Both the position numbers and the translations under genes were made by a program. DNA of 64,000 nucleotides from an uncultured Myxococcales bacterium (GTDB lineage: Bacteria; Myxococcota_A; UBA9042): assembly GCA_903840165.1 (NCBI GenBank), contig CAIMEY010000078.1:124001-188000 (forward strand), given 5' to 3'. The notes below the pieces were generated by a model. It had not been told where the DNA came from and ran no database searches. It saw nothing but the letters and a program-made list of their open reading frames with translations. Shown piece by piece: positions 26,066 to 34,476 of this stretch; positions within the stretch are counted from its first letter, which is position 1; each line of letters starts with the position of its first letter.

Positions 26066-26845
26066 ATGAAGCGCCTGATCCAATTGTCGACGTTTGCGGC
26101 ACTTTGTGCTTTGGCCGCGTGCAGTTCCACTTCGAGCACCAGCGGCACGACCAACACCAACACCAACACAGCCGACGTCAAGACGACAACGGATGCCGCG
26201 GGTACCGGGACGGGCGACACCGCGAGCAACGTTGCGGACACCACCAAGACGGACACAACCACCACGGATATCAAGAAGATCGACACGGCCCCCAAGGACA
26301 CCGGCCCGACCCTGTGCGCCCCGACCGACAACACCTGCATCACGGACTGCTCCAACGTCAACTGCGCCACCCAGCAGAAGGTTTGCAGCGATGACAAGAG
26401 CTGCGGCGATTTCCTCAAGTGCATCAACGGCTGCGCCCAGACCCCCGCCGTTTCCCCTCCGGACTCCGTGACCGGCACCACCTGCGAAGACAAGTGCGTG
26501 ACGTTGGCCAAGGAAGTCACTGGCACGATCGACAAATATTCCGACGTCATCACCTGCATGTACGGCCAGTGCATCCAGTGCGACAGCAGCACCAAGGACT
26601 ACGACCAATGCGTGAACCTCTGCGCTGAAGGCCGTTGCCAGGACGAACTCCATGGCTGCACCGGCAATGCCAACTGCATGGCGTTCATCGATTGCTTGAA
26701 CAATGATTGCGGCAGCTTGACCGACCAGACGGCATTCCAGGCCTGCGCCAAGGCCAAGTGCCTGCCCAACCTCGACGCAGGCGGCTCGGCGGCCTACCAG
26801 ACCTTCGCCTCGTGCGCGCAGGGTTCTTCAAGCGATTGCCAGTAG
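26066..26845 (+). CDS. Cys-rich lipoprotein with Thr-rich linker
   Basis: A 259-residue protein. Two adjacent ATGs (26063, 26066) follow GAGGAA. I choose 26066 because it leaves better spacing. A signal peptide ends in lipobox L-A-A-C. A Thr/Ser/Asn/Asp-rich linker of ~75 residues includes a run of alternating Asn and Thr. The C-terminal ~165 residues contain many Cys (C-I-T-D-C, C-A-T-Q-Q-K-V-C, C-G-D-F-L-K-C, C-M-A-F-I-D-C and others), spaced as C-x3-C and C-x5-C helical pairs. This looks like a small helical disulfide-rich domain used repeatedly in Myxococcota lipoproteins; I cannot name it. It is not the D-G-N-x-C-T repeat of the giant lipoproteins. An inverted repeat lies 20 nt after the stop. 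Confidence 0.72.
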   Translation: MKRLIQLSTFAALCALAACSSTSSTSGTTNTNTNTADVKTTTDAAGTGTGDTASNVADTTKTDTTTTDIKKIDTAPKDTGPTLCAPTDNTCITDCSNVNCATQQKVCSDDKSCGDFLKCINGCAQTPAVSPPDSVTGTTCEDKCVTLAKEVTGTIDKYSDVITCMYGQCIQCDSSTKDYDQCVNLCAEGRCQDELHGCTGNANCMAFIDCLNNDCGSLTDQTAFQACAKAKCLPNLDAGGSAAYQTFASCAQGSSSDCQ

Positions 26846-26864
26846 TTCTCTCGCGTTGCCTGGC

Positions 26865-26904
26865 CCTGCGTCCCCTGCCCGAATTCACTGGCAGGGGGCG
26901 CAGG
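26865..26904. terminator. Strong hairpin between convergent genes
   Basis: CCTGCGTCCCCTGCC (26865-26879) pairs with GGCAGGGGGCGCAGG (26890-26904) over 15 positions with one G-T wobble and a 10-nt loop. No T-tract follows on either strand, so it may be a processing or RNA-stabilising structure rather than a classical terminator. It lies between the Cys-rich lipoprotein (plus) and the lipoprotein at 27010 (minus). Confidence 0.5.
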
Positions 26905-27009
26905 CCCGGCGACGGTGGCCCGCTTGAGGCGGCCCTGTACTCCAAAGAACTCAAGCAAATCTAGACCGAGTTGGGTCTTGCGCAGTCGTTGCTGACCACG
27001 TGGACTGAC

Positions 27010-28122
27010 TCAGTGGTCTCGGCCATTGCGTTGCAAGAACAGTGGCTTAAGTGAAACAGCCGTGCCCGAAGGCACCCAGCTGTAGCCTGCATGGGGATCC
27101 GCCGGCTCTTCACCACCCAGGATAAGCCCTTGAAGTCGCGGCGCATCACCGTGCTCGCGCAGTACGTTGGGCAGCCGCAGGGCCGGTACGCGCACCGAGA
27201 CATACCCCGCTTCTGACTGACCATCGCCCGGCCCAGAAACTGGCCGATCTACCTGAATCGTCATTTGCCAGGCGCCAGTGTCAGAAAGGGCCAAATGCGG
27301 AGCTAGCCAGCGCAGTTGCGCGTCACCGCTGCCGTGATCAGCTTCAAAGAGCTTGGCAGTTGCCACAGTGTCCACGGCGGCCCTCAGCTGTAATTCCTCT
27401 GCATCTTGAAGAGATTGGGTCAGACCGCTGCTGACGTCCCGCAACTGATACTCGGTGCTCAGCCGCTCGGCCGTCTCGCCGCACGGGCCATAGCTGGTCT
27501 GTACCGCCCACAGCAGGCGATCCCCAAGACCGCCAAGGGGTTGCATCGTCTGACTGAAGCGGGTGGCCACCAGGGCGAGGCCGATGCCTTGGGGCGTTCG
27601 CGGTCCGGACGGCCGGGAATTGCCCGTGGTCGCCGAGCGCCAACTAAGCTCTTCTACATAGGAATTGCTCCATTGCGCCGGAACGGCCTGGCAATCAGTC
27701 GCATCCGCATCACAGTGCTGTTGATCGCAAATCGGTAGGGCCCGGCGGCTCAACTTCATCTGCCAGAGTTCGCCGTGGGCAACGACCCAGATGCCCGGCT
27801 GGCGGCCGATGACGACCGGTGGTTGCCCAACAACTAATGATATCCACACCGTTTCAAAGCCATGAGCCAGCGCTCGCCAGACCAGAACTTCGCCGGTGTG
27901 AGTCGCATCGCGGCTGAGGTCGAGGGCGGCTTTGTCGTGGTCGACAGCGGGAACGACATCTTGCATCTGCGTGATTTCGTTGGCAAGTGCTGCAAACTCA
28001 GTGGCGGAATTGGCCAAGGGCACCGGGGCCGGTTGAACCGCAGCGGCCGGCACCCGCTTGGGTTCGCTTGCGGGACGCGCACAGGCGCAGAGCACAAGCA
28101 GCGGCCAAGCTGAGCGACGCAT
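27010..28122 (-). CDS. Hypothetical lipoprotein
   Basis: A 370-residue protein. The start ATG lies 2 nt after the stop of the upstream BKACE gene, so the two are probably translated together. The N-terminus M-R-R-S-A-W-P-L-L-V-L-C-A-C is a short signal with two candidate lipid-bearing Cys. The mature part has a Pro/Ala-rich stretch and then mixed alpha/beta sequence. A T-S-Y-G-P-C-G segment, a Q-Q-H-C-D-A-D-A-T-D-C pair and a late strand-rich region (V-S-V-R-V-P-A-L-R-L) are visible. I recognise no domain. The link to a cytoplasmic beta-keto acid cleavage enzyme is by gene order only. Confidence 0.65.
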   Translation of the reverse strand: MRRSAWPLLVLCACARPASEPKRVPAAAVQPAPVPLANSATEFAALANEITQMQDVVPAVDHDKAALDLSRDATHTGEVLVWRALAHGFETVWISLVVGQPPVVIGRQPGIWVVAHGELWQMKLSRRALPICDQQHCDADATDCQAVPAQWSNSYVEELSWRSATTGNSRPSGPRTPQGIGLALVATRFSQTMQPLGGLGDRLLWAVQTSYGPCGETAERLSTEYQLRDVSSGLTQSLQDAEELQLRAAVDTVATAKLFEADHGSGDAQLRWLAPHLALSDTGAWQMTIQVDRPVSGPGDGQSEAGYVSVRVPALRLPNVLREHGDAPRLQGLILGGEEPADPHAGYSWVPSGTAVSLKPLFLQRNGRDH

Positions 28123-28124
28123 GG

Positions 28125-28991
28125 CTAGGTAATTCCGAGAATTTGCCGTGTTTCTTCAGCCGATGCGACTTCCCCGCCAACCTCTCGCACGACCTTGCTC
28201 AACGCTTGAACGAGTTCACCGTTGCTGCGGGTCTTGCGGCCATCGGGCAGATAAAAGGTGTCTTCCAGACCAGTTCGCACATTGCCGCCCAGTTCAGCCG
28301 CCCGCCTGTGCAGGGCCCAGACTTCGGTGCGCCCAATTCCAATGGTCTGCCAATGGGCGTTGGCCGGCATTTCGCGCACCAACAGAGGTAACCACTCAGG
28401 ATCACAGGGCATTCCGCTCGCTACGCCCATGACCAAGGAGAGGTGGGCCGGCCCGCGCAACAGGCCGTTTTCCTGAAATAGTGCGACACTGCGAACGATT
28501 CCGGTGTCAAAGCACTCGCATTCGGGAATGATTCCCAGGCGGTACATCACATCAACGAAGGCCTGCACTTTTTCAACCGGATTGTCAAAGACCATCGGCG
28601 GCCACGCCCACTGACCACCTGCACGCAATTTCAGGTAGTTGAGGGTGCCTGCATTGAGCGCCGCCATCTCCGGTCGGCCCGCTTCCAGGCAAGCCAGGGG
28701 CCCTGCGATGTCCGGGCCAACCGTGCCCGTGGAAAAATTCTGCAAGAGTTTCGGGCACCGCGCGCGAATGGCATCGCTGATCGACTTGGCCACCGCCGGA
28801 TCCCAGCTGGGCAAGCGTCCCCAACCGGGCGTTTGGTCTCGGAAATGCAGGTGGACGATGGTCGCGCCGGCATCCCAAGCTTGCTGGGCATGATCCGCCA
28901 TTTCCTCAGGAGTAACAGGAACATGATGCAGTTCTGGATCGGTCAGCACCCCGGTTAGAGCGCACGTGATGATGGTTTTTGAGTGGCTCAG
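28125..28991 (-). CDS. Beta-keto acid cleavage enzyme (BKACE, DUF849 family)
   Basis: A family that cleaves beta-keto acids with acetyl-CoA to acetoacetate and a CoA ester; the type member is 3-keto-5-aminohexanoate cleavage enzyme of lysine fermentation. Family marks: V-P-V-T-P-E-E-M-A, then A-G-A-T-I-V-H-L-H-F-R-D (the metal-binding His pair), Q-N-F-S-T-G, E-C-E-C-F-D-T-G and R-T-G-L-E-D. A GTG at 28949 would give 274 residues but would cut off the first conserved strand. Reading upstream gives S-K-T-I-I-T-C-A-L-T-G in frame, exactly the family's N-terminus. The only start-like codon there is CTG (complement ending 28991), with AGGAGG about 6 nt upstream, so I extend the gene to a CTG start (288 residues). 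Substrate unknown. Confidence 0.85.
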   Translation of the reverse strand: MSHSKTIITCALTGVLTDPELHHVPVTPEEMADHAQQAWDAGATIVHLHFRDQTPGWGRLPSWDPAVAKSISDAIRARCPKLLQNFSTGTVGPDIAGPLACLEAGRPEMAALNAGTLNYLKLRAGGQWAWPPMVFDNPVEKVQAFVDVMYRLGIIPECECFDTGIVRSVALFQENGLLRGPAHLSLVMGVASGMPCDPEWLPLLVREMPANAHWQTIGIGRTEVWALHRRAAELGGNVRTGLEDTFYLPDGRKTRSNGELVQALSKVVREVGGEVASAEETRQILGIT

Positions 28992-29017
28992 GACACCCTC
29001 CTACAGAGTGATTGAAA

Positions 29018-32000
29018 TTAATAGGAAATCCACACCGCGCCACTCAGACCCGCTTGGCTCTGCGCCGATGGAGGACTGGCGAAACCGGGAATCACTAGGC
29101 CACCCGCGCCACCGCCGCCGCCGCCGCAGCCGCCCGTGGTGCCGCCGTTGCCGCCGTTTGTGCCGCCGGGGCCAGCGCAGTCCGAACTATAGCCCGACGT
29201 GCCGAAATGGGCCCCGCCTCCTGAGCCAAATCCTTGGCCATTCCAGGCATGTACGCCGGAGTTTGGCGAAGGTGCACCGCCCGTTCCCGCCATGCCACCC
29301 ATCGCCAGCCCACTGCCGGTGCCGCCGCCGTTGACGGTGTTGGTGTAGCCCGCGCCGCCGCCTGAGCCGCCGTTACCGCCCTTAGCGGAGGGCTGGCCGC
29401 TGCCGGCGTTGTGGGGCTGTCCCTGAAGGCCTCCGCTGACCGTGGTGACGCCAAAGGTGCTGCTGCCGCCATCGGCCGAGACTGCGCCGCCTGCGCCGAC
29501 CACGAGGTTGACGTTGCCCAAAGGCGTGACCGGGACAACCTTCTGAATGACATAGTATCCACTGCCGCCGCCGCCGCCCGGATAATAGAAGCTGGTGCCA
29601 CTTCCGCCGCCGCCGCCGATCATCGTTAGGGTGACGCTGCTGACGCCGCCCGGCACGGTCCAGCTGAAGCTGCCGGGGCTGGACCACACGCAACCATTGC
29701 CAAAGATGGTGCCCGCGCCGCAGCCCACGATCACGGACTTGCACTGCGCGGAGCAGCCGGTGCCGGCGCCGCCGTTGTTTACTCCGAGGTCGCATTGCTC
29801 AGCACTGTCGACGATCCCATCGCCACAACTGGGTAATTTGCAGTTGGTCCGGCATTTGTCGGCGCTGTTGGCGTTGGCCGCGCCGCTATCACATTGCTCC
29901 TGGCCGACGTAGAGGAACCCGTCGCCACAACTGGCCAATTTGCAGTTGACGCAACTATCCCCGTTGTTGGCGTTGCCGTCGTCGCAGGCCTCGCTGCCGA
30001 CTTTGAGGCCGTCGCCGCAGATAGGTGAACAGATGCTCGGCGAATTCACACAGTTAAAGCCCACTTCGACCGAGCAACTGCCGCTACAGCCGTCGCCACC
30101 GCCGATGTTGGCGTCATCGCAGCCTTCCCCAGCTACGACGATGCCATCGCCGCATTGGCCGCTGCAGGTGTAGCCGTTGCCGACAAAACCTTTGTTGCAT
30201 AGGCAGCTAGGACCCGCGCCTGTGTCGGTACATTGGGCCTGCTTGTCGCACCCCGTGCCCGGCTTGCACTGGCCGGCGCTGCAGACGTCGCCCTGCGTGC
30301 AGGCGTTGAAGTCCGAGCAAGGTGCCGTGTTGTTCTTGAATTGACAGCCAGAAATGGCGTCACAGCTGTCGTCGGTACACGGGTTGCCGTCGCTGCATGC
30401 GATGATAGGGCCGGCAACACAGCTGCCGCCTTTGCAGGCGTCGCCGCCGGTGCAGACGTTGCCATCGCTGCAGGATGCGGTGTTGATGCTGTGCGCGCAA
30501 CCACCGATGGCTGCGCAACTATCGTCCGTGCAAGCGTTTCCGTCATCGCAGCTGACGACGATGCCACCGCTGCAGCTGCCGCCTTGACAGGAATCGGCGA
30601 CGGTGCACGCGTTGTTGTCGTTGCATGGCGCGATCGTCGGCGCGTGCTGGCAGCCCTTGTCCGTGTCGCAACTGTCATTGGTGCAAGGGTTTGCGTCGTC
30701 GCACGGCTTGAGTGCGCCAGGGGTGCACTGCCCGGCCTTGCAGAGGTCTGCTTCGGTGCAGGCGTTGTTGTCGCTACATGGGGCAGCTACTGCATTGGCA
30801 ATACAGCCTTTTTTGGCATCGCAAACGTCCTGCGTGCACGGGTTGTTGTCATCGCAAACCTGGAAACTGCTGCCGGCGCAGACGCCGTCCTGGCAGGCAT
30901 CGCTCAGGGTACAGGTATTGCCGTCGCTGCACGCCCCTGTGTTGTTCTTGAATAGACAGCCTTTTTCGGAGTCGCAGCTGTCGTCGGTGCAGACGTTGCC
31001 GTCCGCGCAGGGCAACAAAGCCCCGCCCACGCAGGCGCCCATCTGGCAGGTGTCGACCATCGTACAGACATTGCCATCGCTGCACGGAGCGCTGTTCTTG
31101 GTGTAAACGCAGCCGGACTTGGGGCTGCAGGTGTCTGTTGTGCAAGGATTATTGTCGTCGCAGACGGTGGAGTCGCCGCCTGTGCAGGTGCCGCCTAAAC
31201 ATAGGTCGCCGGTGGTGCAGGCGTTGTTGTCGCTGCAAGACGCCGTGTCGTCGGGCGTGGCTGCACAACCCTTCTTGGCATCACAACTATCGATTGTACA
31301 TGGGTTTTTGTCGTCACAGACCAGGGCAACGCCCAAGCACTCGCCGTTGTTGCACTTGTCCTCGCTGCTGCAGCCACTGCCATCATCGCAGGGTCCCGTC
31401 TTGGGTGGATGTTGGCACTCGCCGGCGATGCAGTTGTCATACGTGCAGAACAGACTATCGTCGCAAAGTCCGGGTGTTGGCTCATCAGTCAGGCCATCGC
31501 AGTCGTTGTCTTGCAAGTCACAGGTTTCGGTTTGGGCGCTAGGTGCGTCGCACACTGACAGGCCGTTGCTGCTGCAAGTGCGCTTTCCTGCGCAGGTTCC
31601 GGCACCGTTGATGGTGCTGCAGGCGGTAATCAGCCCGAGTTTTTGGCTGCGCGCGTCGCAGGAACAGACTAAGTCCTTGCGAATACAGAGGTTAGTCTTG
31701 ATACCGCCGAGGCTGGTCACCGGCTGGCAGGCAAAGCCATCGGCGCAGTCCAGGGTGCTGGAGCACGCCGAAGCGCAGAAATTGCCTAGCAAATCGCCAC
31801 CGCCGTCGCGATACGGGGCGCAGCGGTTGTCGGCACCGCCAAGGACATTGTTGCAATCGCTGTCAGCCTGGCATGGCTCGCAAATTCGTGGAAATGCAGG
31901 GGTACAGACGTTGACGATGTCCCCGCCGACGCCCGCTAGTTGGCTGCAGTGAAAGCCGCTCGGGCAACCGCCACCGCACAGGCCGGCGCACTGTTTGCCA

Positions 32001-32353
32001 CCGTCGACTTCGAGGCAAAATCCTGAATCACATTGGGCATTTTCGCTGCAACTGCAGCCAGCGCTGCCACACCCTGCATCGGCCGAGCCGGAATCCACAG
32101 CCACTTCGACCGCCGCGTCCCCACCATCGACCGCCGCAACATCCGGCGAGGCTGGTCCGGTGTCGGCCGAGTCATCGGGAGCGGCGATGTCTGAGAAAAT
32201 TATCGAAGTATCAGATACTTCCTCGGCTACCACACCGTCAGCCCCAGCGCCGGGCCCTGCCGCCGAACAGGCTGAACTCAGCGCCGCTGCGCCCGCCAAC
32301 AGCAAACAGCGAACTAGGGCAGATTGCATACGAAAAACGACATTGCGGACCAT
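29018..32353 (-). CDS. Giant Cys-rich lipoprotein B with EGF-like, Myxococcus Cys-rich and Gly-rich domains
   Basis: A 1111-residue protein. The inner ATG (complement ending 32353) has GAGG 9 nt upstream and leads into a signal with lipobox L-S-S-A-C. Order: acidic linker; Cys head (G-F-H-C, C-E-P-C-Q-A-D-S-D-C-N-N-V-L-G-G); MopE-like motif E-T-C-D-L-Q-D-N-D-C-D-G-L-T-D-E; sixteen half-modules in strict B-A alternation; one EGF-like unit (C-T-D-T-x5-C-L-C-N-K-G-F-V-G-N-G-Y-T-C); four C-G-D-G repeats of the Myxococcus Cys-rich type (TIGR02232-like); and a ~240-residue Gly/Ser-rich domain ending A-V-W-I-S-Y. The end domain resembles the glycine-rich domain of phage and bacterial surface proteins. 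The head is very close to lipoprotein C, pointing to duplication. Surface adhesin or structural protein (inference). Confidence 0.85.
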   Translation of the reverse strand: MVRNVVFRMQSALVRCLLLAGAAALSSACSAAGPGAGADGVVAEEVSDTSIIFSDIAAPDDSADTGPASPDVAAVDGGDAAVEVAVDSGSADAGCGSAGCSCSENAQCDSGFCLEVDGGKQCAGLCGGGCPSGFHCSQLAGVGGDIVNVCTPAFPRICEPCQADSDCNNVLGGADNRCAPYRDGGGDLLGNFCASACSSTLDCADGFACQPVTSLGGIKTNLCIRKDLVCSCDARSQKLGLITACSTINGAGTCAGKRTCSSNGLSVCDAPSAQTETCDLQDNDCDGLTDEPTPGLCDDSLFCTYDNCIAGECQHPPKTGPCDDGSGCSSEDKCNNGECLGVALVCDDKNPCTIDSCDAKKGCAATPDDTASCSDNNACTTGDLCLGGTCTGGDSTVCDDNNPCTTDTCSPKSGCVYTKNSAPCSDGNVCTMVDTCQMGACVGGALLPCADGNVCTDDSCDSEKGCLFKNNTGACSDGNTCTLSDACQDGVCAGSSFQVCDDNNPCTQDVCDAKKGCIANAVAAPCSDNNACTEADLCKAGQCTPGALKPCDDANPCTNDSCDTDKGCQHAPTIAPCNDNNACTVADSCQGGSCSGGIVVSCDDGNACTDDSCAAIGGCAHSINTASCSDGNVCTGGDACKGGSCVAGPIIACSDGNPCTDDSCDAISGCQFKNNTAPCSDFNACTQGDVCSAGQCKPGTGCDKQAQCTDTGAGPSCLCNKGFVGNGYTCSGQCGDGIVVAGEGCDDANIGGGDGCSGSCSVEVGFNCVNSPSICSPICGDGLKVGSEACDDGNANNGDSCVNCKLASCGDGFLYVGQEQCDSGAANANSADKCRTNCKLPSCGDGIVDSAEQCDLGVNNGGAGTGCSAQCKSVIVGCGAGTIFGNGCVWSSPGSFSWTVPGGVSSVTLTMIGGGGGSGTSFYYPGGGGGSGYYVIQKVVPVTPLGNVNLVVGAGGAVSADGGSSTFGVTTVSGGLQGQPHNAGSGQPSAKGGNGGSGGGAGYTNTVNGGGTGSGLAMGGMAGTGGAPSPNSGVHAWNGQGFGSGGGAHFGTSGYSSDCAGPGGTNGGNGGTTGGCGGGGGGAGGLVIPGFASPPSAQSQAGLSGAVWISY
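29740..31470 (-). repeat. Cys-repeat region of lipoprotein B
   Basis: From ~31470 down to ~30250 run sixteen D-G-N-x-C-T half-modules, eight of each spacing type in strict alternation. An EGF-like unit lies at about 30160-30245, and four C-G-D-G-type units occupy about 29740-30160. Boundaries are by eye from the translation. Confidence 0.8.
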
Positions 32354-32493
32354 CGTGTATTCCTCAGTTGCAGCCAAGTGGGCCCTGTCGGCACCGCTGC
32401 AGGCCGCCTTGAGTCTGCGACTTGTTGAGGCAGCCCGCAACTACCGCGCATTTGCTGGCATGAAATCGCTAATTGCTTACAATACCAGTCTTT

Positions 32494-34473
32494 TCAGGCC
32501 AAGGGCGTCAGGGAAACGACCACCGCGCCGGCCGACACCGCCTCACCCACATGCACACGAAGCTGGGCCACTGTCGCGGCCACTGGCGCACGCAGAACCG
32601 TCAACATTTTCATGGCTTCCAAGGACACCAGCGGCTGTTCTGCGGCGACAACGTCCCCCTCCTGAACGTGCACGGCGATGACGCGCGCAGGTCCCGGCGC
32701 GGTCACGGACCCAGGCGAAATGGCCGGGGGCCGCGGTTCGGGGAGCAACGTGCCCTCGCGCAAGGCGATGGCAGCCGACTCAACCCCTTGAATCCAAATT
32801 GTTTCTTTCGATTCCGCCACATCAAATGACCAGCGCTGCTGGCCATCGTGCAGGGCAATTCGCTGGGCATCGCGGCTAAGCACCAAACAATTACCTGTCA
32901 GTTCAGGCAGTTGCCACAGAAGCGGCTCTGGTTGCCGCGAAATACCCCAGGCAAAGGACGAGCCCTGGGCCAACAAGGCGACGTGAACGGCGTGGCCTTC
33001 CCAATCAAACACTGTAATATCAGGACGATTCAGCACATTGCGAAAGCGCTTGCCCACTTGCGCGGCATGACGGAACAGCGCCGCCGCCACCAGCGTCAGG
33101 TCGGGGATCCCGGCAAGGTCCGGCTCGGGCGGATGTTCGGCGACGTACTGCGTGGTAATCACGCCCGAACAGAAATCGGGCTCGGTCAGGACGTCCTGTA
33201 AATACTCAAGATTATTCACCAAACCAAGCAATCGTGTTTGCTGCAAGGCCGTCGCCAAGCGCTGTAAGGCGGTCGGCCGGTCCTCCGCCCAGGCAACAAC
33301 CTTGGCGATCATCGCGTCGTAATGCAGCGGCACCTGGTCACGGGCGTGCAGGCCGTGGTCAACGCGAATCCCATGTCCATGCGGGGGGTTCCACAAGAGA
33401 ATCGGCCCAGATTGGGGCAAGAACTGTGCCAGCGGATCTTCAGCACACACGCGCGCTTCCACCGCGTGACCGTGAAGGCGAATGTCCTGCTGGGTCAAGG
33501 TGAGAGATTCACCTGCAGCAATGCGTAGTTGCCACTGAACCAAATCGATGCCGGCGCGCATTTCTGTGACCGGATGTTCGACCTGAATGCGCGTGTTGAC
33601 TTCGAGGAAATAAAAGCTCCGGGCATGGACGTCGTAGAGAAATTCCACTGTACCTGCGCCCACGTAGCCCACATGCTGGCACAATTGCACGGCGGCGGCC
33701 GTCATGCGCGCCCGCACGGTGTCATCCAGCGCGGTACTCGGACTTTCCTCAATAATCTTCTGGTGGCGCCTCTGGACAGAACAGTCCCGTTCGCCCAAAT
33801 GGATCACATGCCCGTGGCTATCGCCGAGCACCTGTACTTCCACGTGGCGGCCGCGCTCAATGTAGCGTTCCAGCAGCAACGTCGCGTCGCCAAAGGCTTC
33901 TTTGGCCTCACGACCTGCCGTTTCCCAGGCATCGGCCAGTTCCCCCGCGGACTGAACTATGCGCATACCGCGCCCACCGCCGCCGGCTGCTGCCTTGAGC
34001 AACAACGGATAACCCACGGCATCGGCTGCAGTTCTCAGGGAATCCGCGTCCAGATCCCGACCGCCGAGCTCCCGCCCAGGGACCACGGCAATGCCGACGA
34101 TGCGGGCCAGGGCTTTGGCGGCATCCTTACGCCCCAAGGCCGCCATCACCTCAGGCGGCGGGCCGACCCAGGTTAGACCAGCGTCCAGGACCGCCTGGGC
34201 AAAGTCCGCTCGTTCACTCAGAAATCCGTAGCCGGGATGCACAGCGTCGGCACCACTGACCGCTGCAGCCTCCAAGAGTTTGGCGATGTCGAGATAGGGC
34301 GTCGGCCCCTGCCCTTCAACGCCAAGAAGCACAGCCTGATCGCAGAGTTGGGTGTGCAGGGCCTGGGCGTCGATGTCGGTATGCACCGCGACGGTTTGCA
34401 GGCCCAGCAACCGCGCACTATGGGCGATTCGACAGGCAATTTCACCGCGATTGGCAATCAGGAGCTTGTGCAC
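32494..34473 (-). CDS. Biotin carboxylase / biotin carrier subunit of an acyl-CoA carboxylase
   Basis: A 659-residue protein. It carboxylates its own biotin with ATP and bicarbonate and passes the carboxyl group to the partner encoded just upstream. Biotin carboxylase domain (residues 1-445): K-L-L-I-A-N-R-G-E-I-A-C-R at the start, H-P-G-Y-G-F-L-S-E, the Gly-rich A-A-G-G-G-G-R-G-M loop, and F-L-E-V-N-T-R-I-Q-V-E-H. The C-terminal biotinyl domain has E-A-M-K-M with the biotin-accepting Lys622. Organisation and length match MccA/PccA-type alpha subunits. The substrate (methylcrotonyl-, propionyl- or geranyl-CoA) cannot be fixed from this subunit. The start is 3 nt after the partner's stop, so it is one operon. 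Confidence 0.93.
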   Translation of the reverse strand: MHKLLIANRGEIACRIAHSARLLGLQTVAVHTDIDAQALHTQLCDQAVLLGVEGQGPTPYLDIAKLLEAAAVSGADAVHPGYGFLSERADFAQAVLDAGLTWVGPPPEVMAALGRKDAAKALARIVGIAVVPGRELGGRDLDADSLRTAADAVGYPLLLKAAAGGGGRGMRIVQSAGELADAWETAGREAKEAFGDATLLLERYIERGRHVEVQVLGDSHGHVIHLGERDCSVQRRHQKIIEESPSTALDDTVRARMTAAAVQLCQHVGYVGAGTVEFLYDVHARSFYFLEVNTRIQVEHPVTEMRAGIDLVQWQLRIAAGESLTLTQQDIRLHGHAVEARVCAEDPLAQFLPQSGPILLWNPPHGHGIRVDHGLHARDQVPLHYDAMIAKVVAWAEDRPTALQRLATALQQTRLLGLVNNLEYLQDVLTEPDFCSGVITTQYVAEHPPEPDLAGIPDLTLVAAALFRHAAQVGKRFRNVLNRPDITVFDWEGHAVHVALLAQGSSFAWGISRQPEPLLWQLPELTGNCLVLSRDAQRIALHDGQQRWSFDVAESKETIWIQGVESAAIALREGTLLPEPRPPAISPGSVTAPGPARVIAVHVQEGDVVAAEQPLVSLEAMKMLTVLRAPVAATVAQLRVHVGEAVSAGAVVVSLTPLA

Positions 34474-34476
34474 GGT

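Noticed and set aside
28125..28949. BKACE gene starting at GTG 28949
   Set aside because: It would remove the conserved first strand, which is readable in frame upstream after a good ribosome site.
30233..32681. Plus-strand frames of 160-280 residues opposite lipoprotein B
   Set aside because: Same reason: antisense of a repetitive coding array, with no start signals.
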